Shown in pieces: positions 19,210-28,143 of a DNA stretch of 64,000 bases (its first letter is position 1; every line of letters starts with the position of its first letter). Location of the stretch: positions 85,772-149,771 of the forward strand of contig JAFWDK010000009.1 in the NCBI GenBank assembly GCA_017513085.1. Direction: 5' to 3'. Below the pieces are notes generated by a model. It saw only the letters and a program-made list of their open reading frames with translations, searched no databases and was not told where the DNA came from. Source of the stretch: Clostridiales bacterium. Its GTDB lineage: Bacteria; Bacillota; Clostridia; Saccharofermentanales; Saccharofermentanaceae. The position numbers and the translations under genes were made by a program.

Positions 19210-20814
19210 TTAAGTCTCTTCGGAATCGGGGATTTCTTGCGCGAGCCGGAAATTCCCGGTCAGCGGGTCTCTGTATTTCATGTCAAAAAGCTCTTTGGCC
19301 GGTACTTGTTTGACAAAATCCGGTTTGCTTTTCGGGTTTTCTCTGAGATAGTAGTCCATCGTCAGCGCTTCTAAGATCTCTTCGCAGTCCAAAGTGGTCT
19401 TTTCGTTGGCAAAGGCAATGAGGATCTCGTACTTCTTGGAACGGGCCGGGGGAGCCACGAAATAGTTTTTCTCCACGTAATAATCGGCCAGTGCAGAAAA
19501 GAGATCGTACGGCGAGTCAAATGCCGAGATCAGGTAAGGCAAAGCTTTGGTGAACTGGTTACTGTTATAGTAGATCTCTACCATTTCCGCGACTTGCTTC
19601 AGATGCTGCAGTTCTTCAAACTTGAGCCATCGGGTGGCCAGCACTTCATAAGGCGCAGTATCGGAGTAGAGGATTCCGTACTTTTCGCAATCTTTTTCGA
19701 TAGGAGACCCCTTCAGAACTTTCAGAAAGCCTAGCTGCAGCTGGGTCGGTTCCATGGCATACACGTCATTAAAGGAGTTGCGGAAACTGCGCAGCCCTTC
19801 GTAAGGAAGACCGGCGATCAGGTCAAGATGAATATGCACATTATGCGCTTTGGTCAGTTCTTTGACCACTTCGGTAAGTTTGTGAAGTGAAAGGGACCGG
19901 TTCACAGCGATCAGAGCATCCTGATTAGTGGTCTGCACTCCGATTTCGAGCTGGATCAGACCGGGACGCATCTTCCGGAGAAGATCGATCTCATCTTTAT
20001 CCATTAATTCTCCGGCAATCTCAAAATGGAAGTTTGTCTTGCCGTTATCGTGTTCGAGAATATAGTTCCAGATCGCTTTGGTACGATTCTTATCGGCATT
20101 GAACGTACGGTCGATGAACTTGACTTGCGGCACTTCCTGATCCAGGAAGAACTGAAGTTCCCGGAATACAAAAGGAAGACTCCGGAACCGGGTAGTCTTA
20201 TCAAGTGAAGACAGGCAGTAACTGCAACGGAAAGGACATCCGCGGGAGGATTCATAGTAGACGATCCGGTTTTCAAAAGAAGACATGCCGTCTTCGTAAA
20301 TAAACGGCAGAGCATCCATATCCACAAGTGAATGGTCGATCACTTCTTTGCGCTCACGAAGTGCCAGATTCGGAATGTCGGAAAAATCAGGTTCGATCTT
20401 TTCGTCGCCGGATCGGCTTTGGGCACTTACATAAGATCCGATGATACGGGTAAAGGAGGTTTCGCCTTCGCCGACGATGATCCCTCGCACTTTCGGGCAA
20501 AGATCGAAATACTCTTCATAGTTATACGAAACTTCCGGCCCACCCAGCCAGATATCTGTATCCGGCAGGATCTTCGGTAATTCCCGCAAAAGTTTTTTCA
20601 CTTCTTCGATATTCCAGATATAGGTCGAGATGCCGATTGCATCCGGATGCTGGGAAAAGATGCCGGAAAGGATATGGTCAAAATGGTGGTTGATCGTGTA
20701 TTCGGAAACACTCACGACGCCCGGATAGACTCGATCGGCAAATCCCTGAAGAGAGTATACCGCCGGGTTAGAGTGGATGTATTTTGCATTTATGGCAACC
20801 AGTAGGAAATTCAT
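19210..20814 (-). CDS. B12-binding radical SAM protein with DUF4080 domain
   Basis: The 534-residue protein has an N-terminal cobalamin-binding Rossmann-like domain (about 1-130, starting MNFLLVAINAKYIHSNPA). The radical SAM core follows, with C-P-F-R-C-S-Y-C giving the CxxxCxxC cluster ligands at residues 193, 197 and 200. A C-terminal region matches DUF4080 (about 370-515). Proteins of this architecture are widespread in Clostridia and their reaction is unknown; methyl transfer or rearrangement is inferred from the domains only. It has a strong GGAGGTGAG ribosome site and is transcribed alone, towards putP. Confidence 0.88.
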   Translation of the reverse strand: MNFLLVAINAKYIHSNPAVYSLQGFADRVYPGVVSVSEYTINHHFDHILSGIFSQHPDAIGISTYIWNIEEVKKLLRELPKILPDTDIWLGGPEVSYNYEEYFDLCPKVRGIIVGEGETSFTRIIGSYVSAQSRSGDEKIEPDFSDIPNLALRERKEVIDHSLVDMDALPFIYEDGMSSFENRIVYYESSRGCPFRCSYCLSSLDKTTRFRSLPFVFRELQFFLDQEVPQVKFIDRTFNADKNRTKAIWNYILEHDNGKTNFHFEIAGELMDKDEIDLLRKMRPGLIQLEIGVQTTNQDALIAVNRSLSLHKLTEVVKELTKAHNVHIHLDLIAGLPYEGLRSFRNSFNDVYAMEPTQLQLGFLKVLKGSPIEKDCEKYGILYSDTAPYEVLATRWLKFEELQHLKQVAEMVEIYYNSNQFTKALPYLISAFDSPYDLFSALADYYVEKNYFVAPPARSKKYEILIAFANEKTTLDCEEILEALTMDYYLRENPKSKPDFVKQVPAKELFDMKYRDPLTGNFRLAQEIPDSEET

Positions 20815-20957
20815 AGTCTCACCTCCTGCTTAACATACTTCTATTATACGACGTACAGGCAACTGCGGATGAAGCGAAAAGTGAACATATCATAAATTCT
20901 ACGGTAATTTTGCTATTTGCGCGTTTTAGGTGACGGCAGGAGGTAAGATTCATTGCT

Positions 20958-20984
20958 TTGAAACGCAAAAAAGTATGATACAAT
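20958..20984 (+). promoter_or_regulatory. Promoter for the zinc-ribbon/SPFH pair
   Basis: TTGAAA at 20958-20963 and an extended -10 TGATACAAT (box 20979-20984) are separated by 15 bases. The box ends 77 bases before the first gene. Confidence 0.55.
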
Positions 20985-21061
20985 TAAAACGTGCTTGGGA
21001 AGGGGAAAAGTATTTGCCGTTGTCTTTTCGCACGAATACTTTTTGAGGGGGAGTATGAATC

Positions 21062-21865
21062 ATGCCTGATGTCAATGTTGCACCTGCATCTTTGAAGTGC
21101 AAGATCTGCGGTGGTGATCTCGTGAATCATTATCTCACCGGTGCATGCGTATGTGCACATTGTGGCAACAAGTGGTCTTTGCAGGACCTCATCCCGGACT
21201 ATGGAAAATATACCCGTGTTATCGACAAAATGAATCAAGCCCAGGAACTCCTGAATGGGAAAGCGGATGTAGCGATAGCCGGTCAGGCTCAGCTCATGTT
21301 TAAGAGCGCTGCGCTTGAATGCTCGGCCCACCCTGACGCCGTTTCTTCTGATCTGATGCGTATGTGCCAGGAAGGAGAGGAGCAGGCGGAGAAAGTGAAG
21401 CATTACGCCAAGGGCCAGATGTATATGGAGAAGAAGGTGTTCAGCAGAGCCCTTTCTGAATTGGAAAAGATCCCCGGATTTAGAGATACCGATGAGTTAA
21501 TAGTAACGTGCAAAGAACAGGTTGTCATAGAGCGGAAAAAGCGTATCCCGTACGCTATCGTTGTATCCTTGATACTGCCGACGATCTTCTGCCTTTTTAC
21601 GAAAGAGAAACTGGGGCTTCCGTTGACCATTGGAATTCCATCGGCTTTGATCCTGGCTTTGGGGATCGCTTATGCGATCTATCTTAATGGAACTTTAGCT
21701 ATCCTGTTACAGATACTCTCTTTCGCATCCGCCATACCTCTGACCATATTCCTTATATTGGCGTATGGTTTTCATATGGAAACGGGACCTGCCGCAACGA
21801 CAGCTATCGTTGCACCTATAGCAGTAATAGTAGTTTTGGCTTTGAAGCCGGAAAGGAAGGAATAG
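21062..21865 (+). CDS. Zinc-ribbon protein with C-terminal membrane segments
   Basis: No named family is recognised with confidence. The 267-residue product starts with a zinc ribbon (C-K-I-C-G-G and C-A-H-C-G-N, about residues 13-37). A helical, TPR-like region of about 110 residues follows, ending F-S-R-A-L-S-E-L-E-K-I-P-G-F-R-D-T-D, and then three or four membrane segments. The SPFH gene starts one base after the stop, so the two are surely co-transcribed. The pairing resembles the Bacillus ydjG-ydjH-ydjI genes that help bring PspA to the membrane, but no PspA gene is seen here. Role in membrane stress is a guess from that comparison. Confidence 0.8.
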   Translation: MPDVNVAPASLKCKICGGDLVNHYLTGACVCAHCGNKWSLQDLIPDYGKYTRVIDKMNQAQELLNGKADVAIAGQAQLMFKSAALECSAHPDAVSSDLMRMCQEGEEQAEKVKHYAKGQMYMEKKVFSRALSELEKIPGFRDTDELIVTCKEQVVIERKKRIPYAIVVSLILPTIFCLFTKEKLGLPLTIGIPSALILALGIAYAIYLNGTLAILLQILSFASAIPLTIFLILAYGFHMETGPAATTAIVAPIAVIVVLALKPERKE

Positions 21866-21866
21866 T

Positions 21867-23267
21867 ATGGAAATAATCAGTGTCATTAAGTACGAAGGCA
21901 GTAATGAGGTATTTGCGTACAAACATCCGAAAGAAGACTTTACTATTGGTTCTCAGCTGGTCGTCCATGAATCCCAGGAAGCATTGTTCTTCCGTGACGG
22001 TAAAGCGATGGATCTCTTTACCGCAGGACGGCACACTTTGACGACTTATAATATCCCGCTCCTTCGGGATCTGATGAAGCTCGGTACGGGTGGTGAGAAT
22101 GTCTTCCATGCGGAAATTTACTTCATCAACATGGTCACTCAGATGGGTATCAAGTGGGGGACCGACAGCAAGGTAAGATTATTCGATCCTGCGTCAGGTC
22201 TGCACATTGAACTCGGTGCGAGCGGAAGCTTCAACCTGAAAGTTGTGGATTCCAAGAAGTTGATCGTAAAACTGGTCGGTACTACCGACAGCCTGCTGCA
22301 GAGTGATATTACCGGTGGCGAGGGTGTTGCTTATGGTACAGGCAAGTTCAGAGCTCTTGTTATCAACAAAGTTAAGGCCAATCTTGCACGTGTGATCAAA
22401 GAGCAGAATATCGATATTCTTGAGATCGATGCGTATCTGGATCTTATCTCCGAGCACATGAGAAATGTGATCAACGAGACATTCGAAGAATACGGTCTCT
22501 TTATGCCGGAGTTTTATGTTACCAGCATCATGACACCGGACGATGATCCGAACTTCCAGCGCCTGAAGCAGCAGTTTGCCGACAAGACCTTGAAGGTCCG
22601 TGAAGAAGAAGTCAGACGTGCTGAGGCAGAAGCCGCGCAGGGAAGAAAGATCGTTGAGGCTCAGACAGCGGCCCAGTTGAAGATGGTCAATGCCCAGGGT
22701 GAAGCAGATGCTCTGCGCATCAAGGCACAGGCGGAAGCCGAAGCTTACATGATGCAGGCACAGGCGGAAGCTACGGAAATGAAGATGAAGGGCTACACTT
22801 ACCAGGACGAGACGGCGAGAAAAGTCGGCATGGAGGCCATGCAGAACGGTATTACCGGTGGCGGTTCAGGTGGTGGAAGCGGAATCGGAGATATTGCCGG
22901 ATTGGGAGTTACGCTTGGCGCAATGGGCGGCGTGATCAATATGACCAGAGATGCGCTTAACCCGATCATGGGTGATTCCCAGAAGATGGGTCAGGGATTC
23001 GGAAATGTGGTTTCCGGAAATACCGGAAATCCGGCAGCACAGCCGAATCCGACAGCTCCGGTAGTTCCTGCGGTCCCGGTTTCCCCGTTTGATCCTGCAG
23101 CCCCGGCCAATGCAGCTCCTGCAGCTCCTGCGGCTCCAGTGGCACCAGTAGCTCCAGCGGCTCCGGTAGCACCAGCAGCTCCGGCAGGCGTATGGAATTG
23201 CCCGAACTGCGGTAAGACAGGCATCGACTCTCGGTTCTGTCCGGATTGCGGAACACCGCATATTTGA
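21867..23267 (+). CDS. SPFH-domain protein with C-terminal zinc ribbon (YdjI-like)
   Basis: Residues 1-220 form an SPFH/band-7-like domain of the virion-core/YdjI type. This is followed by a Glu/Ala-rich coiled coil (about 225-310), a Gly-rich stretch, and a Pro/Ala linker of about 45 residues built from repeated A-P and P-V units. A closing zinc ribbon has C-P-N-C-G and C-P-D-C-G (about residues 446-463). There is no membrane segment; such proteins form membrane-associated scaffolds. Its partner is the zinc-ribbon membrane protein just upstream. The linker DNA is repetitive (23060-23195) only because of its Ala and Pro codons. Confidence 0.87.
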   Translation: MEIISVIKYEGSNEVFAYKHPKEDFTIGSQLVVHESQEALFFRDGKAMDLFTAGRHTLTTYNIPLLRDLMKLGTGGENVFHAEIYFINMVTQMGIKWGTDSKVRLFDPASGLHIELGASGSFNLKVVDSKKLIVKLVGTTDSLLQSDITGGEGVAYGTGKFRALVINKVKANLARVIKEQNIDILEIDAYLDLISEHMRNVINETFEEYGLFMPEFYVTSIMTPDDDPNFQRLKQQFADKTLKVREEEVRRAEAEAAQGRKIVEAQTAAQLKMVNAQGEADALRIKAQAEAEAYMMQAQAEATEMKMKGYTYQDETARKVGMEAMQNGITGGGSGGGSGIGDIAGLGVTLGAMGGVINMTRDALNPIMGDSQKMGQGFGNVVSGNTGNPAAQPNPTAPVVPAVPVSPFDPAAPANAAPAAPAAPVAPVAPAAPVAPAAPAGVWNCPNCGKTGIDSRFCPDCGTPHI

Positions 23268-23290
23268 TCTGATAATAGAAAAGAAAACAA

Positions 23291-23326
23291 GGGGACTGCC
23301 ATATATGATGGCAGTTCTCTTTTTTT
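23291..23326 (+). terminator. Rho-independent terminator after the SPFH gene
   Basis: A stem GGGGACTGCCA/TGGCAGTTCTC with a short loop is followed by a run of seven T residues. Confidence 0.85.
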
Positions 23327-23367
23327 GCGTGCATAGATTGACCTGCGTCTTTCACGCAAGCAAATAC

Positions 23368-23432
23368 TAAGAGGCTGCCTCGTTTTGCAGCGCCCTTTCG
23401 GGGGTCGATGCATTATGAGACAACCTCTTCCT
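23368..23432 (-). terminator. Probable terminator of the SDR gene
   Basis: Read on the minus strand, AAGAGGTTGTCTC pairs with GAGGCAGCCTCTT around a loop that contains a small CCCCCGAAAGGG hairpin. The T-tail is weak. Confidence 0.5.
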
Positions 23433-23483
23433 TAATTATCAGATGGTTCCTTTAATTCCTTGGAAGCGAGACGAAAGGAAAGG

Positions 23484-24257
23484 TTACATTGCTGTGTAAC
23501 CACCATCAACGGCGAGGTTTACACCTGTTACGTAAGAAGAAGCCGGAGCTGCGAGGAAGATTGCGGCTGTATCCAGTTCGCCCTCTTCGCCATAGCGCTC
23601 TTCCGGAATCATGGTCTTCGCATTCTGCTGGAAGAAGTCACTGTTCAATGTGTCACGGGTAAGATCTGTGTAGAAGTAACCCGGGCAGATCGCATTGACT
23701 GTGATGTTGTACTTACCCCACTCTGCAGCCAGTGCACGTGTCATGTTGACGACACCGCCCTTTGCAGCGTGATAAGGAGCAGAACCGCAGATCTTGTTTC
23801 CAACCAGACCATACATGGAAGCGATGTTGATGATACGACCATACTTTGCGCCGATCATGTACTTCTTCGCTACGGCTCTGGCTACGCGGAAAGAACCGAA
23901 GAGGTCGATGTTCATTTCATTCTGGAACTGCTCATCTGTAATATCTTCTGCAGGAGCAACGGCACCGGTTCCGGCGTTGTTGATCAGAATATCGATACGT
24001 CCGAACTTTTCAAGGACCTGATCGACCATGGCATTTACAGCTGCTGTATCAGTGATGTCACAACGGATCGCAAGGGTATCTACGCCATATTCTTTCTCGA
24101 CGCTGGATGTGAATTCATCGATCAATTCCTGACGACGTGCAACCGCCACAATGGAGCAACCCTGATTTGCCAGAGCACGGGCCATCTGTACGCCCAGACC
24201 TGTAGAGCAGCCTGTGATAATAGCAACTTGTCCTTTGAAATCAAAATAATTCTTCAT
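23484..24257 (-). CDS. SDR-family oxidoreductase, gluconate 5-dehydrogenase-like
   Basis: This is a 257-residue short-chain dehydrogenase. The cofactor motif TGCSTGLG lies at about residues 15-22, NNAG near 90, the catalytic Ser in I-N-I-A-S-M-Y-G, and the catalytic pair in Y-H-A-A-K. The family closing P-G-Y-F-Y-T-D and A-S-S-Y-V-T-G-V-N-L-A-V-D-G-G are present. Overall it is closest to gluconate 5-dehydrogenase/IdnO-type enzymes, which reduce 5-keto-gluconate or related keto-sugar acids; the true substrate is not shown. ATG 24257 is preferred to the upstream in-frame 24317 because AGGAGAAAACG precedes it. It stands alone. Confidence 0.9.
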   Translation of the reverse strand: MKNYFDFKGQVAIITGCSTGLGVQMARALANQGCSIVAVARRQELIDEFTSSVEKEYGVDTLAIRCDITDTAAVNAMVDQVLEKFGRIDILINNAGTGAVAPAEDITDEQFQNEMNIDLFGSFRVARAVAKKYMIGAKYGRIINIASMYGLVGNKICGSAPYHAAKGGVVNMTRALAAEWGKYNITVNAICPGYFYTDLTRDTLNSDFFQQNAKTMIPEERYGEEGELDTAAIFLAAPASSYVTGVNLAVDGGYTAM

Positions 24258-24495
24258 AATGTCGTTTTCTCCTGTCTTTTGTGTTTTTACCGTACAAGAG
24301 TATATCATTTCAGGCATTAAAAACGCTGTGCATTTTCATTCGTTATTTATACAAGAATAAAGTGTGCTATCCTATATTTACTAAACAACAAGACGACGAA
24401 AATCTTTATATGATTTTCGAATGAAAGATACACTGCTTTAAATGTTAGTATTTCAGTTGTGGTAAACGTGGAAAACGAAAGAGAGTAAAAGCGTC

Positions 24496-24978
24496 ATGAT
24501 AAACAGATACGAAACGACATTATGTTACCTGTATGGCCCCGACGGTGTTTTGATGATGCACCGTACGAAGAAAGAGAAAGATATCAATAAAGACAAGTAT
24601 ATTGGTGTGGGTGGTCATATTGAACAAGGCGAATCTCCGGATGAATGCGTGATTCGGGAAGTGAAGGAAGAAACAGGATTGACGCTTTGTTCTTTTCGCC
24701 TTCGTGCCGTAATTACATTTGTGATCGACGACATAGATGAAGTCACATTCCTATACACTAGCGATGATTATCAGGGCGAGATGAAGACCTGCAATGAGGG
24801 CGATCTGGTATGGGTGAAAGAGGAGAAGATCGAAGAGTTACCGATCTGGCCGGGGGATAAGATCTTTTTCCGCCTGCTAAAAGAGCGTTCGGATGTCTTT
24901 TCATTGAAACTGCATTACATACACGATGAACTGGTTTCTGCCGCGGTAGATGGAAAAACGATAGATTTTGTAGTATAA
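24496..24978 (+). CDS. Nudix hydrolase (8-oxo-dGTP diphosphatase type)
   Basis: The 160-residue product has a complete Nudix box (G-x5-E-x7-R-E-V-K-E-E-T-G-L) at about residues 39-61. It starts R-Y-E-T-T-L-C-Y-L-Y, like the Clostridia and Streptococcus proteins annotated as 8-oxo-dGTP diphosphatases. Such enzymes hydrolyse nucleoside diphosphates linked to another moiety, with Mg bound by the Nudix glutamates. The ribosome site is weak (GAGAG). It is followed after about 50 bases by an unrelated membrane protein, so operon structure is uncertain. Exact substrate cannot be inferred. Confidence 0.9.
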   Translation: MINRYETTLCYLYGPDGVLMMHRTKKEKDINKDKYIGVGGHIEQGESPDECVIREVKEETGLTLCSFRLRAVITFVIDDIDEVTFLYTSDDYQGEMKTCNEGDLVWVKEEKIEELPIWPGDKIFFRLLKERSDVFSLKLHYIHDELVSAAVDGKTIDFVV

Positions 24979-25029
24979 CTAATAAGTCTGCGACAAGGAC
25001 GAATGATCGGGAAGTTGAGAAGAAGAGAC

Positions 25030-26070
25030 ATGGAAGAAAAGAAAGAGATAATTACAGCCAAAGGCGGGAAAAACGACCGCGAGCATGCAAGAAAGATGGC
25101 AGAACGCCGCCTTCGGCTTCATCGTATCCGCATATTGTCTTCCGTTATTGGTGTGATCTTACTGCTGGCAGCGATCTTCCTGGTTTTTGTAGCGCATTAT
25201 GATTTCGGAAAAAAAGCATGGATCGTGAAATGGGATCCGATCCACGGATATGCATATACCATGTATTCAAAACAGGAATACAGCCATGCACGCATTGTGA
25301 TCACGGCATCGTCGAAGAAAAGCGAAGATCTGACGATCCCGGATACGATCTGGGGCGTACGTGTGGAGGAACTGGCCGACAATAGCATTTCGGACAGTGT
25401 GAAGAATATAAAACTCGGAAAGTATGTCTATCTGGTTGGAGAAGGTTTCTCCGACAGGACGATTTCTGCTTCGGATGGATATTCGGACACTTCAACATAC
25501 CTTGCGATCAAGGATAAAGACGCAAGCGGTTTTTACTATAAACTCCAGAAGGACCAGACTCTTGTAGCATATGCCTATTTTGGCACACAGGAGGCTTATG
25601 TGGCGCCATCTACGGCATTCGGTTTCAAGGTTTCCCGGTGTACGCAATACTATGTGAACGACGACTATCTGGTATTACTGGCTGAAACATTCGCAACACA
25701 TGAGAGTACAGTTCCATTCAATATGGTTAAGGTTAAGCAGATCCAGCAGAACGGAATCAACCCTTATATGCGCTATCTTACGAGCAAAGACAGTAAAGAT
25801 AAGACAAGGAAGCGTATCTACGCTCTTCCTGAGAATTTTAATTTCCTTCCGGACGGTTCTCCGGCAGATGGAGAGACGGCGATCAAGATGGCATTCCTCC
25901 ATAACGGAGACGGCAAGGGGAATAATACTGCACTGGTCATGGCCAAGTATTCGCCTCTGGATTTTATATCTGCGGTCGAGTATATCACGAAATACACAGA
26001 CGATTGTCACGAACCGGACGAACTCAACTTTGGTGATTGGACCCGGGATGGCATGGATGTTATCAATTGA
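25030..26070 (+). CDS. Unknown single-span membrane protein with BspA-like LRR remnant
   Basis: No family is recognised over the whole length. The product (about 346 residues; an in-frame ATG at 25003 would add nine) starts with a charged cytoplasmic segment of about 35 residues and one membrane helix (about 37-60). An extracellular part of 285 residues follows. A stretch near residue 100, D-L-T-I-P-D-T-I-W-G-V-R-V-E-E-L, resembles one unit of the BspA-type LRR_5 repeat. It is followed by a convergent membrane gene only ten bases away. Confidence 0.7.
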   Translation: MEEKKEIITAKGGKNDREHARKMAERRLRLHRIRILSSVIGVILLLAAIFLVFVAHYDFGKKAWIVKWDPIHGYAYTMYSKQEYSHARIVITASSKKSEDLTIPDTIWGVRVEELADNSISDSVKNIKLGKYVYLVGEGFSDRTISASDGYSDTSTYLAIKDKDASGFYYKLQKDQTLVAYAYFGTQEAYVAPSTAFGFKVSRCTQYYVNDDYLVLLAETFATHESTVPFNMVKVKQIQQNGINPYMRYLTSKDSKDKTRKRIYALPENFNFLPDGSPADGETAIKMAFLHNGDGKGNNTALVMAKYSPLDFISAVEYITKYTDDCHEPDELNFGDWTRDGMDVIN

Positions 26071-26080
26071 TATGTGAACC

Positions 26081-26740
26081 TTAGCCGATACCGATCGAGG
26101 TAGTGGCTGTGGATATAGTATCTTCCGGCGGATCATCCGGATCGATGAATTCAAAGAGACTTCCGCCTACAACTTCGATAAGAATATATTTGTATCCTTT
26201 TTGATAAAAGATCACGCTGCCTTCGTTGATGCCTTTGCTGGCAAGTTCTTCGGTAGGGATCTTAGAGTCATCGCGGGAGACGATCTTCGCACGGGATTCA
26301 AGATCTTCCCATTCCGGAGGAAGGCCGTAGATGATGGTCTTACCCTCCCAGGTATAAAGCTTTCCATTGAACATGACATACATTTCAGACTCGGTATATG
26401 GCTTTTCCATATCTTTGACACGGGTCAGGATCCGGCAACTGACATAAGCGGCTATGCAGTAAGTGGACCATAGAAGCACGACAATGATGGAAAGTAACTG
26501 GATGGCGAACCATTTTTTGAAATAGGCAATGGTCAGGATGATGATCAAGATCGCCCCGGCAATCGCGTAGCCATAGTAGATCTTATAGTACGGATCGTAG
26601 GATACCAGACCATTGACACCGACGATGTTTAATATGGAAAGACCTGCGATCAGAACGATTTCTATTATCGTCATGATCAGGATCGCTTTCTTTGTTTTGT
26701 TCTTTTCGCTCGAAATAGTTTTGTTTTCTGGTCTGGACAT
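26081..26740 (-). CDS. Unknown membrane protein with three membrane segments
   Basis: The 219-residue product has a Lys/Ser-rich cytoplasmic start and three hydrophobic helices at about residues 19-40, 55-75 and 78-102. A soluble C-terminal part of about 115 residues ends in an acidic, Pro-rich D-P-D-D-P-P-E-D stretch. No motif points to a function. It is transcribed alone, divergent from the FTR-thioredoxin pair and convergent with the preceding gene. Confidence 0.7.
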   Translation of the reverse strand: MSRPENKTISSEKNKTKKAILIMTIIEIVLIAGLSILNIVGVNGLVSYDPYYKIYYGYAIAGAILIIILTIAYFKKWFAIQLLSIIVVLLWSTYCIAAYVSCRILTRVKDMEKPYTESEMYVMFNGKLYTWEGKTIIYGLPPEWEDLESRAKIVSRDDSKIPTEELASKGINEGSVIFYQKGYKYILIEVVGGSLFEFIDPDDPPEDTISTATTSIGIG

Positions 26741-26868
26741 TTTTGCGGCTCCTAAAATATGTTACGGCAATGATTATAATCCAAAGCTTGAAAAAAGAAA
26801 AACAACTTTCATTTTTCCTTGTTTTCGAGTATAGTCAAAGTAGAAATCCATGACAGGAGGAGATGCAT

Positions 26869-27069
26869 ATGGCAGTATCATTGAACCCGGATGCGAAGAT
26901 CGTGGAAACGATTCGTGAAGGCTTAAAGAAGAAGGGCGGCTATTGTCCGTGCCGGATGGAAGAAACAGAAGAGACGAAGTGCATGTGTAAGGAATTCCGT
27001 GACCAGATCGCAGATCCGGAATTTGAAGGATTCTGTCACTGCATGCTTTACTATAAATCCAAAGATTGA
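26869..27069 (+). CDS. Ferredoxin-thioredoxin reductase, catalytic subunit (bacterial short form)
   Basis: FTR passes electrons from reduced ferredoxin to thioredoxin through a 4Fe-4S cluster beside a redox disulphide. All six family cysteines are present in the right spacing: C-P-C at 26/28, C-M-C at 38/40 and C-H-C at 56/58. At 66 residues it is shorter than the plant and cyanobacterial subunit and has no variable-chain partner here, as in other anaerobes. ATG 26869 is preferred to 26863 because AGGAGGA ends seven bases before it. The gene is 12 bases upstream of thioredoxin, its expected partner. Confidence 0.9.
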   Translation: MAVSLNPDAKIVETIREGLKKKGGYCPCRMEETEETKCMCKEFRDQIADPEFEGFCHCMLYYKSKD

Positions 27070-27081
27070 AAGGAGAAGAAA

Positions 27082-27396
27082 ATGGCAGAGATTACATTAA
27101 ACGCTGAGAATTTCCAGCAGGAAGTTATGGAATCCGATATCCCGGTCGTAGTCGATTTCTGGGCAACATGGTGCGGACCATGTCAGATGGTTGCTCCGAT
27201 CCTTGAAGAGATTGCGGTGGAGAACGAAGGAAAGATCAAAGTCGGAAAGGTCAATGTTGATGAGAACCGTGACCTGGCTATGGAATACAAGATCTCCAGC
27301 ATTCCAACCATGATCCTGTTTAAGAATGGTGAACCGGTAGATATGTCGTTGGGATACAAGACCAAGGATCAGCTTCTGAAGTTCCTTTTCGGCTGA
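27082..27396 (+). CDS. trxA: Thioredoxin
   Basis: This is a 104-residue thioredoxin with the active site W-C-G-P-C at residues 30-34. The usual D-F-W-A, the cis-proline loop S-I-P-T-M and the closing G-Y-K-T-K-D-Q-L stretch are also present. It probably reduces disulphides in cytoplasmic proteins. It directly follows the FTR catalytic subunit and has its own AAAGGAG site, so the pair likely forms a ferredoxin-driven reduction chain; no NADPH-dependent thioredoxin reductase is in the window. A strong palindromic terminator follows. Confidence 0.97.
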   Translation: MAEITLNAENFQQEVMESDIPVVVDFWATWCGPCQMVAPILEEIAVENEGKIKVGKVNVDENRDLAMEYKISSIPTMILFKNGEPVDMSLGYKTKDQLLKFLFG

Positions 27397-27459
27397 AAGA
27401 AGCAGGGAAGACTTCTTCGGAAGAGCCTGATCCCTGAAGATCTACAATAACTGCAAAAA

Positions 27460-27489
27460 AAGAGCCGCTACATATGTAGCGGCTCTTTC
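27460..27489. terminator. Perfect palindromic terminator, bidirectional
   Basis: AAAGAGCCGCTACAT and its exact reverse complement abut with no loop bases. A/T tails flank both sides, so it can end both trxA (+) and the HEAT gene (-). Confidence 0.88.
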
Positions 27490-27505
27490 ATGCCATCTTA
27501 TACAC

Positions 27506-27847
27506 TCACACTACTGGAGTTTTCATCTTATCATAAGCTTCTCTTGCGATTGCACGAACACTCGGATCAGAATCCGCAAATGCGAGTTTCTTGAGATATT
27601 CTTCGCAATGCTTAGCGTTAATGTTGCCGGCAGACTCAGCTGCAGCTGCACGTACCAACGGTGAAGGATCTCTAAAAAGGGGAATCAAATGCATACCTGA
27701 TTCATAAGTACTAATCTGCCCCATTGCCTTCGCTACTGCTACACGGATCTCATCTTCGGGATCCTCAGCCATTTTCAACAGCGCGCCCAGATTCTGTTTC
27801 TTGCCAAGCTTCTCGATCTTTTCTGTCAGTCTATCAATTTTTGCCAT
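27506..27847 (-). CDS. HEAT-repeat protein
   Basis: The 113-residue product is all-helical and contains about three HEAT-like repeats, best seen in D-P-E-D-E-I-R-V-A-V-A-K-A-M-G and D-P-S-P-L-V-R-A-A-A-A-E-S-A-G. The D-x-x-x-x-V-R-x-x-A-x-x-A-L/G pattern recurs at 30-35 residue spacing. These repeats bind proteins or occasionally DNA; no catalytic residues are expected. It has a GGGGCG ribosome site and stands alone opposite trxA. Partner unknown. Confidence 0.85.
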   Translation of the reverse strand: MAKIDRLTEKIEKLGKKQNLGALLKMAEDPEDEIRVAVAKAMGQISTYESGMHLIPLFRDPSPLVRAAAAESAGNINAKHCEEYLKKLAFADSDPSVRAIAREAYDKMKTPVV

Positions 27848-28143
27848 CCGGATCGCCCCTTTCTTTTTAGTTTGTAGTTTCTATTTAGATTATGCACTTA
27901 TTTTACATTTTGCGCTAGTAGGTAATTGATAATAAGTTCTAAAGAAAATGTTTCTAAATTGTTAACAGCGGCGTGAATGGCGAAAAAGCCTTGTTTTTCA
28001 GCGTTTAAAAAGTTTTTACATGCTTTTGAAACCGATTCAGAGACAAGAATCGTACAAAAATGTGAAATTGTAATGTTACTGTTGTTTTGTATTAAAATAG
28101 GTTTGGTACACTTATTAAAATGCGACGAAAGGAGGAAGAGTAC

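Noticed and set aside
23060..23195. GCTCCGGCGGCT-like DNA repeats
   Set aside because: They are the codons of the Ala/Pro linker in the SPFH protein.
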